Positions 27,458 to 36,618 of a stretch of 64,000 bases of DNA are shown piece by piece. Source of the stretch: Gammaproteobacteria bacterium (GTDB taxonomy: Bacteria; Pseudomonadota; Gammaproteobacteria; SZUA-152); NCBI GenBank assembly GCA_021647505.1, contig JAKIUN010000004.1, positions 1-64,000 on the forward strand, in the 5' to 3' direction. Numbering within the stretch: position 1 is the stretch's first letter; the number at the start of each line of letters is the position of its first letter. Below the pieces are notes generated by a model. It saw only the letters and a list, made by a program, of their open reading frames with translations. It did not search any database and was not told where the DNA came from. Made by a program: the position numbers and the translations under genes.

Positions 27458-28308
27458 TTGCCAATGCTAGAAACATCTGGATTCTCGGAAGAGACCGTCA
27501 GGGCGCTCCAGAGGAAGCTATACCTCAAAGCCAAGCACCAAACCACCTTTCGGTTTTACAGTCTTTATGACAAGGTCTATCGGAGCGATGTGCTGCAACT
27601 TGCTTATGATCGTGTCAGACAAAACAAAGGTAGTCCCGGCATAGATGGAGAAACCTTTGAGTCAATAGAGGCAGGAACAGGAAGGCGTGCTTATTTACAG
27701 GAGATACAGGAAACATTAGAAGCAAAAACCTACCGGGCGATGCCTGTAAAACGGGTGGAGATACCCAAATCGAACGGGGAAACTCGACCGTTAGGCATTC
27801 CCTGCGTCAAGGATCGAATCATACAGATGGCTGTAAAGCTGGTGATCGAGCCGATCTTTGAGGCAGACTTCAGCCCCCATTCCTATGGTTTTCGACCCAA
27901 GCGATCAGCCCATCAGGCGATGGACGACATCAAGGCTGGCCTGCTGTCTGGTCATACCCAGGTGATCGATGCGGATCTAAGCAAATACTTTGATAGGATC
28001 CCACATGACAAGCTGCTTCGAACGGTTGCGGAACGGATCGCTGACGGTCCGTTGCTCAGCTTGTTGAAACAGTGGTTGAAAGTGCGGATCATCAAAGTTG
28101 CCAATGGGAAAGAAAAGATCGTAGGTGGTGGTAAGAGGGCTCGAAGGGGAACCCCTCAAGGGGGGGTGATCTCTCCACTGCTGGCCAACATCTATCTCAA
28201 CATCCTTGACCGGATATGGGACAGAAATCGGCTGTCGGAAAAGCACAAAGCTCGCCTTGTCCGCTACGCGGACGACATGGTGATCCTGTGCGCCAGAGAG
28301 ACCACCCT
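27458..28308 (+). pseudogene. ltrA: Group II intron reverse transcriptase/maturase, 3'-truncated
   Basis: The first 283 residues of an LtrA-type protein: RT0-RT5 motifs including NKGSPGIDGETFE, ETRPLGIPCVKDRIIQ, YGFRPKRSAHQA, DADLSKYFDRIPHD, GTPQGGVISPLLANIYL and the catalytic YADD at about 270-273. The frame then runs into the ISAzo13 element at 28309. The remaining RT7, thumb, maturase X and any endonuclease domain are missing. The intron therefore cannot splice or retrohome. Start MPMLETSGF is the conventional start for this subgroup. Confidence 0.92.
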
Positions 28309-29621
28309 AGGAATAGGATTTAAATAACTTACAAAACTGGTAAAAATCTATAATTCCAATGGCCTAAAAATTTATCACTAATTGCCATCGATTTGATTTT
28401 TTGTTTTTCTTCTTTAGAAAATTTCTTCCCAATGGGATAAAACTTATCAATGATGTGAACGACCACTTTCAGACCCGTTTTTGTTTTCGTTCTTCCAATC
28501 AGTGTTTTTACTAGCTCTACACTTTTTAAAATTACACCTTGTAAGGCGCGGGTTACATGAGGGAAAAGACGATGCTCAATTGGGTTCCATTTCGATGTAT
28601 ATGCTGGATAATGAGCGATACGAATTTCTATATCTAATTTGTTGCTTAACTCCTGTACCGCTTTTTTGAATACGTAATGGCGATAACCGTTGCTTCCGCC
28701 GCAATCTGCGAGTATTAACAGGGAGGTGGCTTTTGGATAATCATGACGACCTCGATAGTTCCACCATCGGTTTAGCGAGTCACGAGCAAATTCACTGGTA
28801 TCATGGCTGGTGCCGAGATTAATAAACGCGGTATTTTTTTGAATGTCATATATTCCATGGGGAATTATGCTGCCCTCGGATAAATAGGGGAAATCGTGGT
28901 CATAGACATCAATGACTTCTTTCGTATAAAGATGGCCATCACGGTACAAATTGCCGATTAGCTCCTTTTTTTTAGTATCAATGCTCACAACAGGATTTCC
29001 TGCTTTTTCGTAGTTTTCCTTCAGAGTCGCTATCTTCTCAAATTGCTCATTACGATTTTCACTTACTCCTAAGGCAATATTTTTTTGTGCCTTGCGCTTT
29101 ACGAAACCATGTTTTTTAAGTAATTGCTTAACAATAGGCTTGCTGATACTAAGCCCTTCTGCATTCATTGCCTCAATAATTTCTCTAAAACTTAAATGAG
29201 TCCACTTTATATCCGCATTCATGGGATCACCTGCTGTAAAATCTGTTAAGACTTTAAGAAAAAGATCATCTATGCCGCAAACGGTTTCAATTAATTTTTT
29301 TCTACCTCCGCCCGGAAGTCGAACACTATCAGCGGAAGGCACGATTTTTTTATAAAGCTCATAAATTCCCCTCTCTATGGTTCGAAAGTTACATCCAAAT
29401 AAGCGCCCAATATAACTTCTCCCACCATAAGGAAGTTTCAGCGCTTCAATTGCAGCATAGCGACGCTTGTCTTTCTCAGATAAAGTATCGAAAAACTTTA
29501 TCATTTTATATTCAGTTTCAATATTGTAAGGTGATAACACTCATCAGTTCCATTTTATAAAAATAGAACTGATGATAACTAAACGTAAAGAACTTGTGTA
29601 TATTATTTAAATTTCATTCCT
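28309..29621 (-). mobile_element. ISAzo13-family insertion sequence
   Basis: A 1.3-kb element with imperfect inverted ends. The left starts AGGAATAGGATTTAAATAA at 28309; the right end read inward from 29621 is AGGAATGAAATTTAAATAA, and both continue to a TACA at the same offset. It contains one full transposase on the minus strand. The flanks differ in origin (reverse transcriptase on the left, vapC remnant on the right), and no target duplication is seen, so an adjacent deletion or recombination between two copies is likely. Confidence 0.85.
28329..29540 (-). CDS. ISAzo13-family transposase
   Basis: A 403-aa DDE transposase with a helix-turn-helix N-terminus (RSYIGRLFGCNFRTIERGI). The catalytic acids are likely Asp in VSIDTKKKELIG, Asp in LLILADCGGSNGYR and Glu in SKWNPIEHRLFP. 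Those motifs, and NLGTSHDTSEFA, are characteristic of this family. The gene looks intact and AT-rich compared with the chromosome, implying recent arrival. Confidence 0.93.
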   Translation of the reverse strand: MLSPYNIETEYKMIKFFDTLSEKDKRRYAAIEALKLPYGGRSYIGRLFGCNFRTIERGIYELYKKIVPSADSVRLPGGGRKKLIETVCGIDDLFLKVLTDFTAGDPMNADIKWTHLSFREIIEAMNAEGLSISKPIVKQLLKKHGFVKRKAQKNIALGVSENRNEQFEKIATLKENYEKAGNPVVSIDTKKKELIGNLYRDGHLYTKEVIDVYDHDFPYLSEGSIIPHGIYDIQKNTAFINLGTSHDTSEFARDSLNRWWNYRGRHDYPKATSLLILADCGGSNGYRHYVFKKAVQELSNKLDIEIRIAHYPAYTSKWNPIEHRLFPHVTRALQGVILKSVELVKTLIGRTKTKTGLKVVVHIIDKFYPIGKKFSKEEKQKIKSMAISDKFLGHWNYRFLPVL

Positions 29622-29635
29622 TACTAAAAAAACAG

Positions 29636-29770
29636 GGTACTCCAATTGGAAATAATGATCTCTTAATTGCTTCTCATGCTCGATGCATGAATGCTGTATT
29701 GGTTACAAACAATATTCGTGAATTTAACAGAGTACCTGATCTTTCTTTAGAAAATTGGGTAGCTGAATAA
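29636..29770 (+). pseudogene. Remnant of a VapC-type PIN-domain toxin (C-terminus only)
   Basis: 44 residues in frame from GTPIGNNDLLIASHA to a stop after LENWVAE. The pattern GTPIGxxDLLIAxHA...LVTNNxREFxRVPxLxxENW is the C-terminal third of PIN-domain toxins, including the acidic metal-binding Asp. The 5' part and the antitoxin are missing, cut off by the adjacent IS end. It is too short for the usual gene lists. Confidence 0.82.
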
Positions 29771-29861
29771 CTACCAAAAAAATATAAAGCAAAAGGTAGA
29801 GTACAGGCTTACCGCCCCGTAGATCAAACCTATTCTGTTGCCGCCCCTTTCACATCAAGCA

Positions 29862-30220
29862 TCAAGGGGTCAGGTCTTGCCTTTTGCCCGGCTCTTCCCC
29901 TACCAATATCGCCTTGTAGCGGCCTTGAAATACATGGCCCGTTCGTTTGTGGATACGATTGAAGCGTTGGGTGTAAACGCCATTGAGCTGGCGCATTCCC
30001 AACGATAGATTTGCATCCGGTGTCTCCACCAGCAGGTGGTAGTGGTTTGTCATCAGACAGTAAGTATGCAGTACCCAATTGAATCGTCGACAAATATCAG
30101 TAAGAACCGTTAGGAATTCTTTCCTATCCTCATCGTCAAGATAGATATCATCACGCCCATCACCTCTGGAGGTCACATGGTAAGCGCTCCGTGATATTCA
30201 ATTCTCAGCGGTCTTGACAT
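29862..30220 (-). pseudogene. REP-associated tyrosine transposase (Y1_Tnp) remnant, frameshifted and 3'-truncated
   Basis: Reads from ATG at 30220 (MSRPLRIEYHGAL) and shifts frame by one base near 30186 into YHVTSRGDGRDDIY, then to NHYHLLVET, which holds the HxH metal motif. The sequence continues to FQGRYKAILVGEE, after which it leaves the family; the catalytic tyrosine helix and C-terminus are replaced. RAYT proteins move or process REP palindromes; REP-like hairpins are present elsewhere in the window. Confidence 0.85.
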
Positions 30221-30265
30221 GCTCACAGCTTAGTCCAGATATAGCAAAAAACAAGACCTGACCCC
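29866..30265. repeat. 14-bp inverted repeats flanking the RAYT remnant
   Basis: GGGGTCAGGTCTTG at 29866-29879 and its exact complement CAAGACCTGACCCC at 30252-30265 bound about 400 bp that hold the transposase remnant. The same word family often accompanies RAYT genes, so the flanks may be element ends. Confidence 0.75.
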
Positions 30266-30438
30266 ATGCTCTGGCCTTATTCCGGTCAGAGCTTGATACC
30301 GAGGCAATCAGCAACATCCGCATTGCCTTGAGTCAGGGGCAGCCGCTTGGAAGCGCTCGATTTATCGACAGTATCGAGCGGATTACCGGACAGCGTAGGG
30401 AATTCAAACCCCGTGGCCGTCCGAGAAAACCTGGATAA
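30262..30438 (+). pseudogene. C-terminal remnant of a second RAYT-type transposase
   Basis: In frame from about 30262 to the TAA at 30436-30438, reading LFRSELDTEAISNIR, QPLGSARFIDSIERITGQRR and ending KPRGRPRKPG. This is the C-terminal tail of REP-associated transposases. It is on the opposite strand to the N-terminal remnant at 29862-30220, so the two are parts of different or rearranged copies. Confidence 0.75.
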
Positions 30439-30663
30439 ATTCGAGCCTGGCCCCTTATACCTGCTATGATTTGTTGCAGGAGCGAAAACCTAAAAAAGCA
30501 TATGGATATTTACGCTCAAAACCGGACGCACATAAATGGGGTTAAGTCTTGCAATGCAGCATAAAAATATTATTGAGAAATTCTTATGTGGACAAGTAGG
30601 CACGTTTCTTCTATCCATGCAGAAGGTTGTTCAATGGGATTGCAATGAACCTCTCCTCGTTAG

Positions 30664-31074
30664 GTTTTCAGATTTAGAGAGATTCCTATAAAATCAGGAG
30701 AATTTTATGAAAATTCAGAAATTGGTTACCATAAGGTTATCGAGGCGAATGGTGCGATTGTTAACGGCCGTTCTGAAAAAATACAAGGTGCGCATGCCAA
30801 GGGGGTAAACCAGGGATCACTCGGTATTTGTGTTGTTGGTAATTTCGAAGAGGAAACACCTTCGCAAGCACAAATAGATAGTCTTGTGTCGGTTCTGGCC
30901 GGCTGGTGCAAGGTGTATGACTTAAAAGGCAAAAATGTATATGGGCATTTCAATGTCCCCGGTGGAAGTACAGCCACAAGCTGCCCCGGAAAGAATCTTA
31001 AGTCGCAGCTTGTAGTCATTAAACAAAAAGTAGATCAAAAATTGAAACAGCCCGGTACCAGGACAGGAACATGA
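30664..31074 (+). pseudogene. 5'-truncated N-acetylmuramoyl-L-alanine amidase (Amidase_2/PGRP fold)
   Basis: An open frame without ATG or other good start encodes the C-terminal two-thirds of a type 2 amidase: IGYHKVIEANGAIVNGR (about 30721), GAHAKGVNQGSLGICVVGNF, and GHFNVPGGSTATSCPGKNL, which carries the zinc-binding His and Cys. The first zinc histidine region is lost or frame-shifted upstream. Its stop overlaps the start of the following lipoprotein by four bases. The pair lies at the end of the type VI secretion genes, so it may derive from a peptidoglycan-degrading effector with its immunity partner, or from a prophage endolysin. Confidence 0.78.
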
Positions 31075-31517
31075 AATCACTGCTTTTGATTCTGCTTGTT
31101 GCAATGACTGTGTCGTGCGCTACGATTACTGATGATAAATTTGAAAAAAGGCCAAGTGGGGAGGTCTTGTCTTGGAAAAAAACAGATTTTTCAAAGCTTA
31201 ATGACAAGATTTCGAAAGCCTCTAGTAGCCATCAAGACTGGGTAAATAATATTCAGTTATATGTATTTCATCTATTCGACTTGTCTGGTTTAAAGAAAGT
31301 TGTGTATGAATCTGAGTTTGACAATATAGAGAACCCGACGGAGGCAACGGTCACTTTGGTTAGGGATGGTTTCCTGGATGATTCTGTGCGTGGGGATGTT
31401 CACAGGATTTCGTTTCATAGGACTACGGGCGGGGCATGGAAAGTTGTCGATCTCAAAAAGTCGCAGAGATGCTGGCGTGCAGATTTAGATGAGTATAGCT
31501 CCGATCTTTGTCCCTGA
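31071..31517 (+). CDS. Small lipoprotein of unknown family
   Basis: A 148-aa protein with a type II signal peptide (LLLILLVAMTVSC, lipid cysteine about residue 16). The mature part is mixed alpha/beta with a lysine-rich N-terminal segment and two C-terminal cysteines. I do not recognise the family. The ATG overlaps the amidase stop (ATGA), so it was translated with the amidase; periplasmic lipoproteins next to amidases can be immunity proteins, which is only an inference. It is convergent with pppA, 14 bp away. AT content is higher than the T6SS genes. Confidence 0.7.
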   Translation: MKSLLLILLVAMTVSCATITDDKFEKRPSGEVLSWKKTDFSKLNDKISKASSSHQDWVNNIQLYVFHLFDLSGLKKVVYESEFDNIENPTEATVTLVRDGFLDDSVRGDVHRISFHRTTGGAWKVVDLKKSQRCWRADLDEYSSDLCP

Positions 31518-31531
31518 TATAAGACAAAGGT

Positions 31532-32275
31532 TTATGCAAACGCATCCTTTATCCGTATAACAGAAGCGGTGATATTGTCCCTGGCCTGATTTTCAAGGGC
31601 CAGCGCTAATACTTGCTTGGCACTATCCGTGCAGTCGTCCATAGCCATGCCCTGGATAATTTGCTCATCGGTGACTTCACGGTAAAGCCCGTCACTGCAA
31701 AGCAGGTATACATCATCACGACACAATGTGGCAATTTTGCAATCAACTTCCAGTTCATCTTCTGCACCAACCGCGCGGGTCAATACATTGGCGATTTCGC
31801 TTTCCTCCGCTTCATTGGGAGGTAGCAGGCCCTGATCGATGTAGTCTTCGACCATGCTGTGGTCTTTGGTAACTCTTTCCAGCTTGCCATTGCGCAGGCG
31901 ATAGATGCGGCTGTCCCCCACCCAGATAAAGGCGCACTGATTGCCAAAGGCTGCCATGGCGACCACGGTGCTGCCGATGGTGCGGTCATGGTAGCGTTGA
32001 CTGGCCATCTCTCTGAGTTGCCGGTTTGATTCTGTCAGGCGTGCTTTGACTTCGGCTATAAATCCGTGAAGATCCGAAGGCTCTCTGATGTTTCTCAGTT
32101 GCTCGACAATGAGTTGGCTGGCGATATCTCCGGCCTCATGGCCGCCCATGCCATCGGCTACGGCCCAAAGCCCCAGCTCGGGCAGATCGAGGCAGGCGTC
32201 TTCGTTTATTTTGCGGACTTTGCCCGGATGGGTTTCGCAGGCTGAGGACCAAACAAGCAAGGTGTCATTGCTCAT
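31532..32275 (-). CDS. pppA: T6SS-associated PP2C-type Ser/Thr phosphatase (PppA-like)
   Basis: A 247-aa PP2C phosphatase. Metal motifs KINEDACLDL, VADGMGGHEAGD and LLCSDGLYREV are intact. In T6SS loci PppA dephosphorylates the FHA protein, counteracting the kinase PpkA and silencing secretion. Here the FHA partner TagH is in the same operon, but no kinase is. It overlaps tagF by 11 bases. Last gene of the seven-gene operon. Confidence 0.9.
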   Translation of the reverse strand: MSNDTLLVWSSACETHPGKVRKINEDACLDLPELGLWAVADGMGGHEAGDIASQLIVEQLRNIREPSDLHGFIAEVKARLTESNRQLREMASQRYHDRTIGSTVVAMAAFGNQCAFIWVGDSRIYRLRNGKLERVTKDHSMVEDYIDQGLLPPNEAEESEIANVLTRAVGAEDELEVDCKIATLCRDDVYLLCSDGLYREVTDEQIIQGMAMDDCTDSAKQVLALALENQARDNITASVIRIKDAFA

Positions 32276-33065
32276 GTGCTTTCCTTTTTACCCCGGTGTT
32301 TTGCTGTGCTGTCCCGTTTTTATTCTTGGCCAAATTCAAAGGGTTGTTCCATCCCCGTGTTTGCCACTGACCATCAAGCAGGGCGGAAAAGGATTCCGCT
32401 GAGGGTAGGCCTTTGCAGATCAGCAAAGAAGGTTCGATGTGCTCGGAACCATTTGTCCACCAGGCGCTGAAGTGGCTGAGACGCTCGTAGAGAAGCTGTT
32501 CCAACAGCGTGATGAGGCTTCGGCTAATGGAAGTAGTTGCGCCACTCGATAAATGCCAGTGGCCATTATTGCTCGGGTCGGTCTTGCTGTTTTTTTGTAG
32601 TGGTGAGTCGCCAGGGTGCATCAGGCCAGGTGGCGGGCCAAGTTCATCTAATGATCGATTTAATTCTTCCAGTTGTCTGTCTGGGTCAAGCGCTGTCAGG
32701 GCCAGCGTTTCCGCCTGGTTGAACCATTCGTCTTCATTGCCGGCAATCGTGAGCAGGTGGTTTGATGTGCCTAAGGGCAGGGCGAGACTAAAGGGGAAAT
32801 ATCGGCCAACACGGTCGACGCTGGGGATCAAAATGCCGGCCCATGCCTGTTCATCACATACCCCACTGCTGATAACAAAACGCCAGATCGGACAGGTAAG
32901 ATAGAAATCGAGCCACTGTTCTCCCAGCTGTGTCTTACTGGCCGCGATGCCGAATTGTAACCACTGATCCCAAGGCTCTACGAATGACCCAGGCAGGCGG
33001 CGTGTAATAAAATCGCCCTTACTCGGGATTTTTCCGTAGTAGCCTGGGTGGGTTTGTCTGGCCAC
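32265..33065 (-). CDS. tagF: T6SS-associated protein TagF (ImpM)
   Basis: A 266-aa protein of the TagF/ImpM family, a post-translational repressor of T6SS in Pseudomonas. The opening GYYGKIPSKGDFITRRLPGSFVEPWDQW and the WAGILIPSVDRVGRYFPFSLA segment are characteristic (named here in short parts). It starts with GTG, whose G is the last base of the tssM stop codon. Together with PppA it points to strict control of firing. Confidence 0.92.
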   Translation of the reverse strand: MARQTHPGYYGKIPSKGDFITRRLPGSFVEPWDQWLQFGIAASKTQLGEQWLDFYLTCPIWRFVISSGVCDEQAWAGILIPSVDRVGRYFPFSLALPLGTSNHLLTIAGNEDEWFNQAETLALTALDPDRQLEELNRSLDELGPPPGLMHPGDSPLQKNSKTDPSNNGHWHLSSGATTSISRSLITLLEQLLYERLSHFSAWWTNGSEHIEPSLLICKGLPSAESFSALLDGQWQTRGWNNPLNLAKNKNGTAQQNTGVKRKAHEQ

Positions 33066-36000
33066 TAGAGTCGCTCCGGGCTACGGAAACGGGTGAAATC
33101 GTTCGATGAAAAAGGGTTGGTTACGCTGCCGGCCTGGAGCTGATAGCTTGCCTTCAGGCCGGCAGTGGTAAAGTGGATAATGACTTGGTCATTGCTGCGC
33201 CGTTCGATGTCGGAGGCATCCAGCAGCTTGAACCAAGCCCAGGGCCCATCCTTGGTGATGCTGAAGCTGCCGGCGCCAATGCGTTCAAAGATGATGCGGG
33301 CGCGGTTGTTGTTGTCTGGGCCGGGCCATTCAATGGCCGAGGTGCGGGGTGGGCCGTGTTGATAGCTCAGGCGCTTGTCGGTGAGATCAATAAGGAATCG
33401 TTTGACGCTGGCATCAAGATACATGGGCTTCAGATTGAAGTGCACGGAAACTTGATTGCCGCCGTCCTGGAAAAACATTTCCCTGACCTGGGTGGCGCGC
33501 TTGAGTTGGGCAAGGGCCTTGCTGCTCAAACCCAGGCTGCGCTCATCGACCACACGCAGTCGCCAGCGGCGGGTATCAACAAAAGGGGTCAGATAGGTTT
33601 TGGTAAAGTTATCGATGCTACCCGATTCACCAAAGAAATTGCCAAAATCGGCCAGTGCCGTTTGTTGTTGTCCCTTGGTGAATATCGGGTAGCGATTTTC
33701 AATGCTGGCACGGTATTCGCGCAAGACGCTGCTGCGCCAGACGGTGTTGATATGGGCGCGTGCACTGCCGAGTACGGTGCCCCAGCTCTGGGTTGCTGCG
33801 GACTTGACGATACCTGCCACTGGCTTGGGCAGCTTGCGTGCGGTGGTGCGCAGTTCACGGATGGCATCCTTTTTGTTTTGGCTCATACGCGCTTTGGCGG
33901 CTTCGAAGGCGGCCTCTGACCGGTCTGAGGAGTCTGAGATTTCAGCCGTGTAGTCGTATAGGTCGCGGAGCTGGCTGCGAATAGTGTCGATGCCGGAAGG
34001 TTTGTCATCCTGGCTTTGCAGCAGTTGGTGCAGCGGTGCGTAGGTACGCTCGACGGCATTGCCGGGTTTACTGAGATCCTGAGTGACATCGAAATGGCCC
34101 AGAATGCCTTTTAGTTTGGCCCCCTCCAGGATGGTCTGTTCAGAGATCGCCTTGATAAATAACTCCAAGGGTGAATCCCGTCCTGAGAGTGTTTCGAGTG
34201 TCTCGGCCGCGTGGTTGAGGTTACGGATGTTGGTGAGTTCAATGTTGGCCAGAAACTCATCCCAGTGATCGACGTAGTCATCGAAGTACTGGTTGCGTAC
34301 ATGACGCAGCAGTGCCTCGGGGTCGGCCGTGGCAAGCTCATCCTGTTTGTCTGCACAGATGCGGCGGTTTTCCGCGATGGTCAGCCTGGCGGTATTGATA
34401 CCTTCCGCATCGAGGATCTCATGGTGGCCAGTGAAGGTGTAAAAGCCGGGGACGCTTATTTTTTTATCACCCTTGCTGACAAGAATTTTCGTGACTTGTT
34501 TGCCCAGGCGGGTGAAGTCGTAGTCGTCGATGTTTGCGCTGGCCTGCTGCTTGAGTCGGGCGTAGATTTGGTGCGTAAGTGGGAGTTCGCAGACGACCCG
34601 CTGTGCTCTGGCAATCAACCGTTGATTCGGTGTCTGTGGTGGCAGCTGGGTGAGCAGCAATGCGTCCAGGTGGCCAAGCAAACGATCACGGATTTCAGTT
34701 TGCTCGTTCAGTTGCTGTTCCCAACCCACTTTTACCCAGGGACGGAAGGTTTTGGCATCCAGGGTATCTGGGCTGATAAGCATCATGTAGATGCTCAGTA
34801 GCTGGCGTAGTTCTTCCGGGTCTCTGCGTTCCCCGCCCATTTCTCCTTCAAGGCGGGTCTTGATGTTCGGAATCAGGAACTGTTGTAGCGCCCTCTCATA
34901 GGCGCGCTCGGCGGCATCACCAAGTTTGTAGCCCTGATACAAGCCCATGCCCATAAACCAGGGCGTCTTGCTGCCTGCGTTGTAAACCAGGGTGATTTCC
35001 TTGGCCGCCTGAAGTGTTTGCAGGATAGCGCGCGGGTCAGGCCGGGGGGGAAGGCTGCTGGCAATCTGCTGGTAGTTTTCAACACTGGCCTCGATCCTGT
35101 CCATCCAGAGTTCATTGCGGGTAAAACTGGTGGCCCAGGAAGAAATGACCACTACGGTCAGGATGAGTGCACTGGCATAGGCGCCGCGCTGTAACCAGAG
35201 GCGTTGGCGTTCATAGCGGATATTGGTACCGGCCAACTCGGTCTCTTGAAACAGGATGTCACGAAAAAAACGGTTAATAAAATAACTGCGAGGCCTGCCC
35301 CGGTAGGCCGGCAATGCTTGTAGACTCAGCCCGAAAGTACCCGCCAGGACATTCATTACCCGGTCGATGGGGCTGCCTTGCTGAGTACCGCTGGTGAAAT
35401 AGACACCGCGCAGCCAGGGGTTGCTTTCGAAGCGGCTGGGGTTGAAGGTCTTTTGGATAAAGGATTCGAGCAGCGGTTTCAGCCCGGCCATTTGCTGGGA
35501 AAAACCATGAATCAGCCTGCGACGATTTTGGTCGCGTTCCTGGTAGATGCGCCACAATTCACGGGCATTGAGATTTTCCGACAGGGCGTCGAACTCCGTG
35601 GCGAACAGTGCGCCCAGATCGTGGCTCCGGCGTGAGTCATTCTGAGAAAAAGTGGTTCCCCAGACCTGGCCGCGTTCTTCGATGTTCAGGTCATCAAAGA
35701 ATTCGGTGAATCCTGCAAGCAGATCGATCTTGGTAACCAGGAAATAGACCGGCAGCTCGATGCCCAGTTGCGTGTAGAGTTCCTGAATCCGTTGGCGAAT
35801 GGTTTGTGCGTGAAGTTCCCTTTCCTGTTCCGAGCTGGTTAACAGCTCTTCAGCACTGAGGGCAACAATAATGCCGTTGAGTGGGCGGCGTGGTCGGTGC
35901 TTGCGTAATAGATCAAGAAATCCGAGCCAGGCGCCGCTGTCGGCGCCAGCATCGCTATCCTGAGTGGTATAGCGCCCGGCAGTATCCAGCAAAACGGCGT

Positions 36001-36544
36001 CATCGGTAAACCACCAGTCACAGTTACGCGTACCGCCAATGCCGCTAACCTTTTTTTCATTCTGATAACGGGCGAGGGGAAATTCCAGGCCGGAATTTTC
36101 CAGTAGGGTTGTTTTACCACAGCCAGGCGGGCCGATGATGATGTACCACGGCAGGTCGTAGAGATATTGTTTGCCGAACAAACGATCTTTGAGGCTGGTT
36201 TGCTTTAAATGTTGGGTGGCTTCTTCAAAGCGTTGTTTGAGGACAGCCACTTCCTCGGCGGAGACGTCGGTTGCTGTCTCCTGAGGAGGTTCCGGGGTGG
36301 CAACCAGTGTATCGATCATCTGGTCGTTTGCCTGGGTGGCCTTGATCCTGAGGCGGAAGTTGTTGGCGCCCCAAATAACGATAAGGATCAGGATGGCCAG
36401 CAGGCGGTTGAACGGGCTGGCGAGGGGCTTGCTTTCTGCAATACCCAGATAGGGGCCACCAAACCAGATCAGCACGACAAGGGCAATAATGCCAACAAGG
36501 CTGATAATCCATTTCTGGCTCAGGAATTGAAACAGTCTTTTCAT
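33065..36544 (-). CDS. tssM: T6SS inner-membrane protein TssM (IcmF)
   Basis: An 1159-aa protein that forms the membrane complex with TssL and TssJ. Two N-terminal helices (about 12-30 and 48-60) and a third after about residue 440 anchor it. The P-loop IGPPGCGKTTLLENS is at about 137-151, with LLDTAGRYTTQD as Walker B, so ATP binding is plausible. The C-terminal ImcF-related domain in the periplasm binds TssJ. Length and domain order are normal and no frameshift is apparent. Confidence 0.96.
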   Translation of the reverse strand: MKRLFQFLSQKWIISLVGIIALVVLIWFGGPYLGIAESKPLASPFNRLLAILILIVIWGANNFRLRIKATQANDQMIDTLVATPEPPQETATDVSAEEVAVLKQRFEEATQHLKQTSLKDRLFGKQYLYDLPWYIIIGPPGCGKTTLLENSGLEFPLARYQNEKKVSGIGGTRNCDWWFTDDAVLLDTAGRYTTQDSDAGADSGAWLGFLDLLRKHRPRRPLNGIIVALSAEELLTSSEQERELHAQTIRQRIQELYTQLGIELPVYFLVTKIDLLAGFTEFFDDLNIEERGQVWGTTFSQNDSRRSHDLGALFATEFDALSENLNARELWRIYQERDQNRRRLIHGFSQQMAGLKPLLESFIQKTFNPSRFESNPWLRGVYFTSGTQQGSPIDRVMNVLAGTFGLSLQALPAYRGRPRSYFINRFFRDILFQETELAGTNIRYERQRLWLQRGAYASALILTVVVISSWATSFTRNELWMDRIEASVENYQQIASSLPPRPDPRAILQTLQAAKEITLVYNAGSKTPWFMGMGLYQGYKLGDAAERAYERALQQFLIPNIKTRLEGEMGGERRDPEELRQLLSIYMMLISPDTLDAKTFRPWVKVGWEQQLNEQTEIRDRLLGHLDALLLTQLPPQTPNQRLIARAQRVVCELPLTHQIYARLKQQASANIDDYDFTRLGKQVTKILVSKGDKKISVPGFYTFTGHHEILDAEGINTARLTIAENRRICADKQDELATADPEALLRHVRNQYFDDYVDHWDEFLANIELTNIRNLNHAAETLETLSGRDSPLELFIKAISEQTILEGAKLKGILGHFDVTQDLSKPGNAVERTYAPLHQLLQSQDDKPSGIDTIRSQLRDLYDYTAEISDSSDRSEAAFEAAKARMSQNKKDAIRELRTTARKLPKPVAGIVKSAATQSWGTVLGSARAHINTVWRSSVLREYRASIENRYPIFTKGQQQTALADFGNFFGESGSIDNFTKTYLTPFVDTRRWRLRVVDERSLGLSSKALAQLKRATQVREMFFQDGGNQVSVHFNLKPMYLDASVKRFLIDLTDKRLSYQHGPPRTSAIEWPGPDNNNRARIIFERIGAGSFSITKDGPWAWFKLLDASDIERRSNDQVIIHFTTAGLKASYQLQAGSVTNPFSSNDFTRFRSPERL

Positions 36545-36618
36545 ATTGCGGTCAGCGTTTTTCTGCGGATATATAAGGCATTTTCAGGTACATCACTCCA
36601 GTCCACCCGTGTACGATG

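Noticed and set aside
27373..27570. 65-aa frame overlapping the start of the intron reverse transcriptase
   Set aside because: It begins well (MRMSDNKTTSEERNP) but drifts into the other frame of the maturase; likely intron leader, not a gene.
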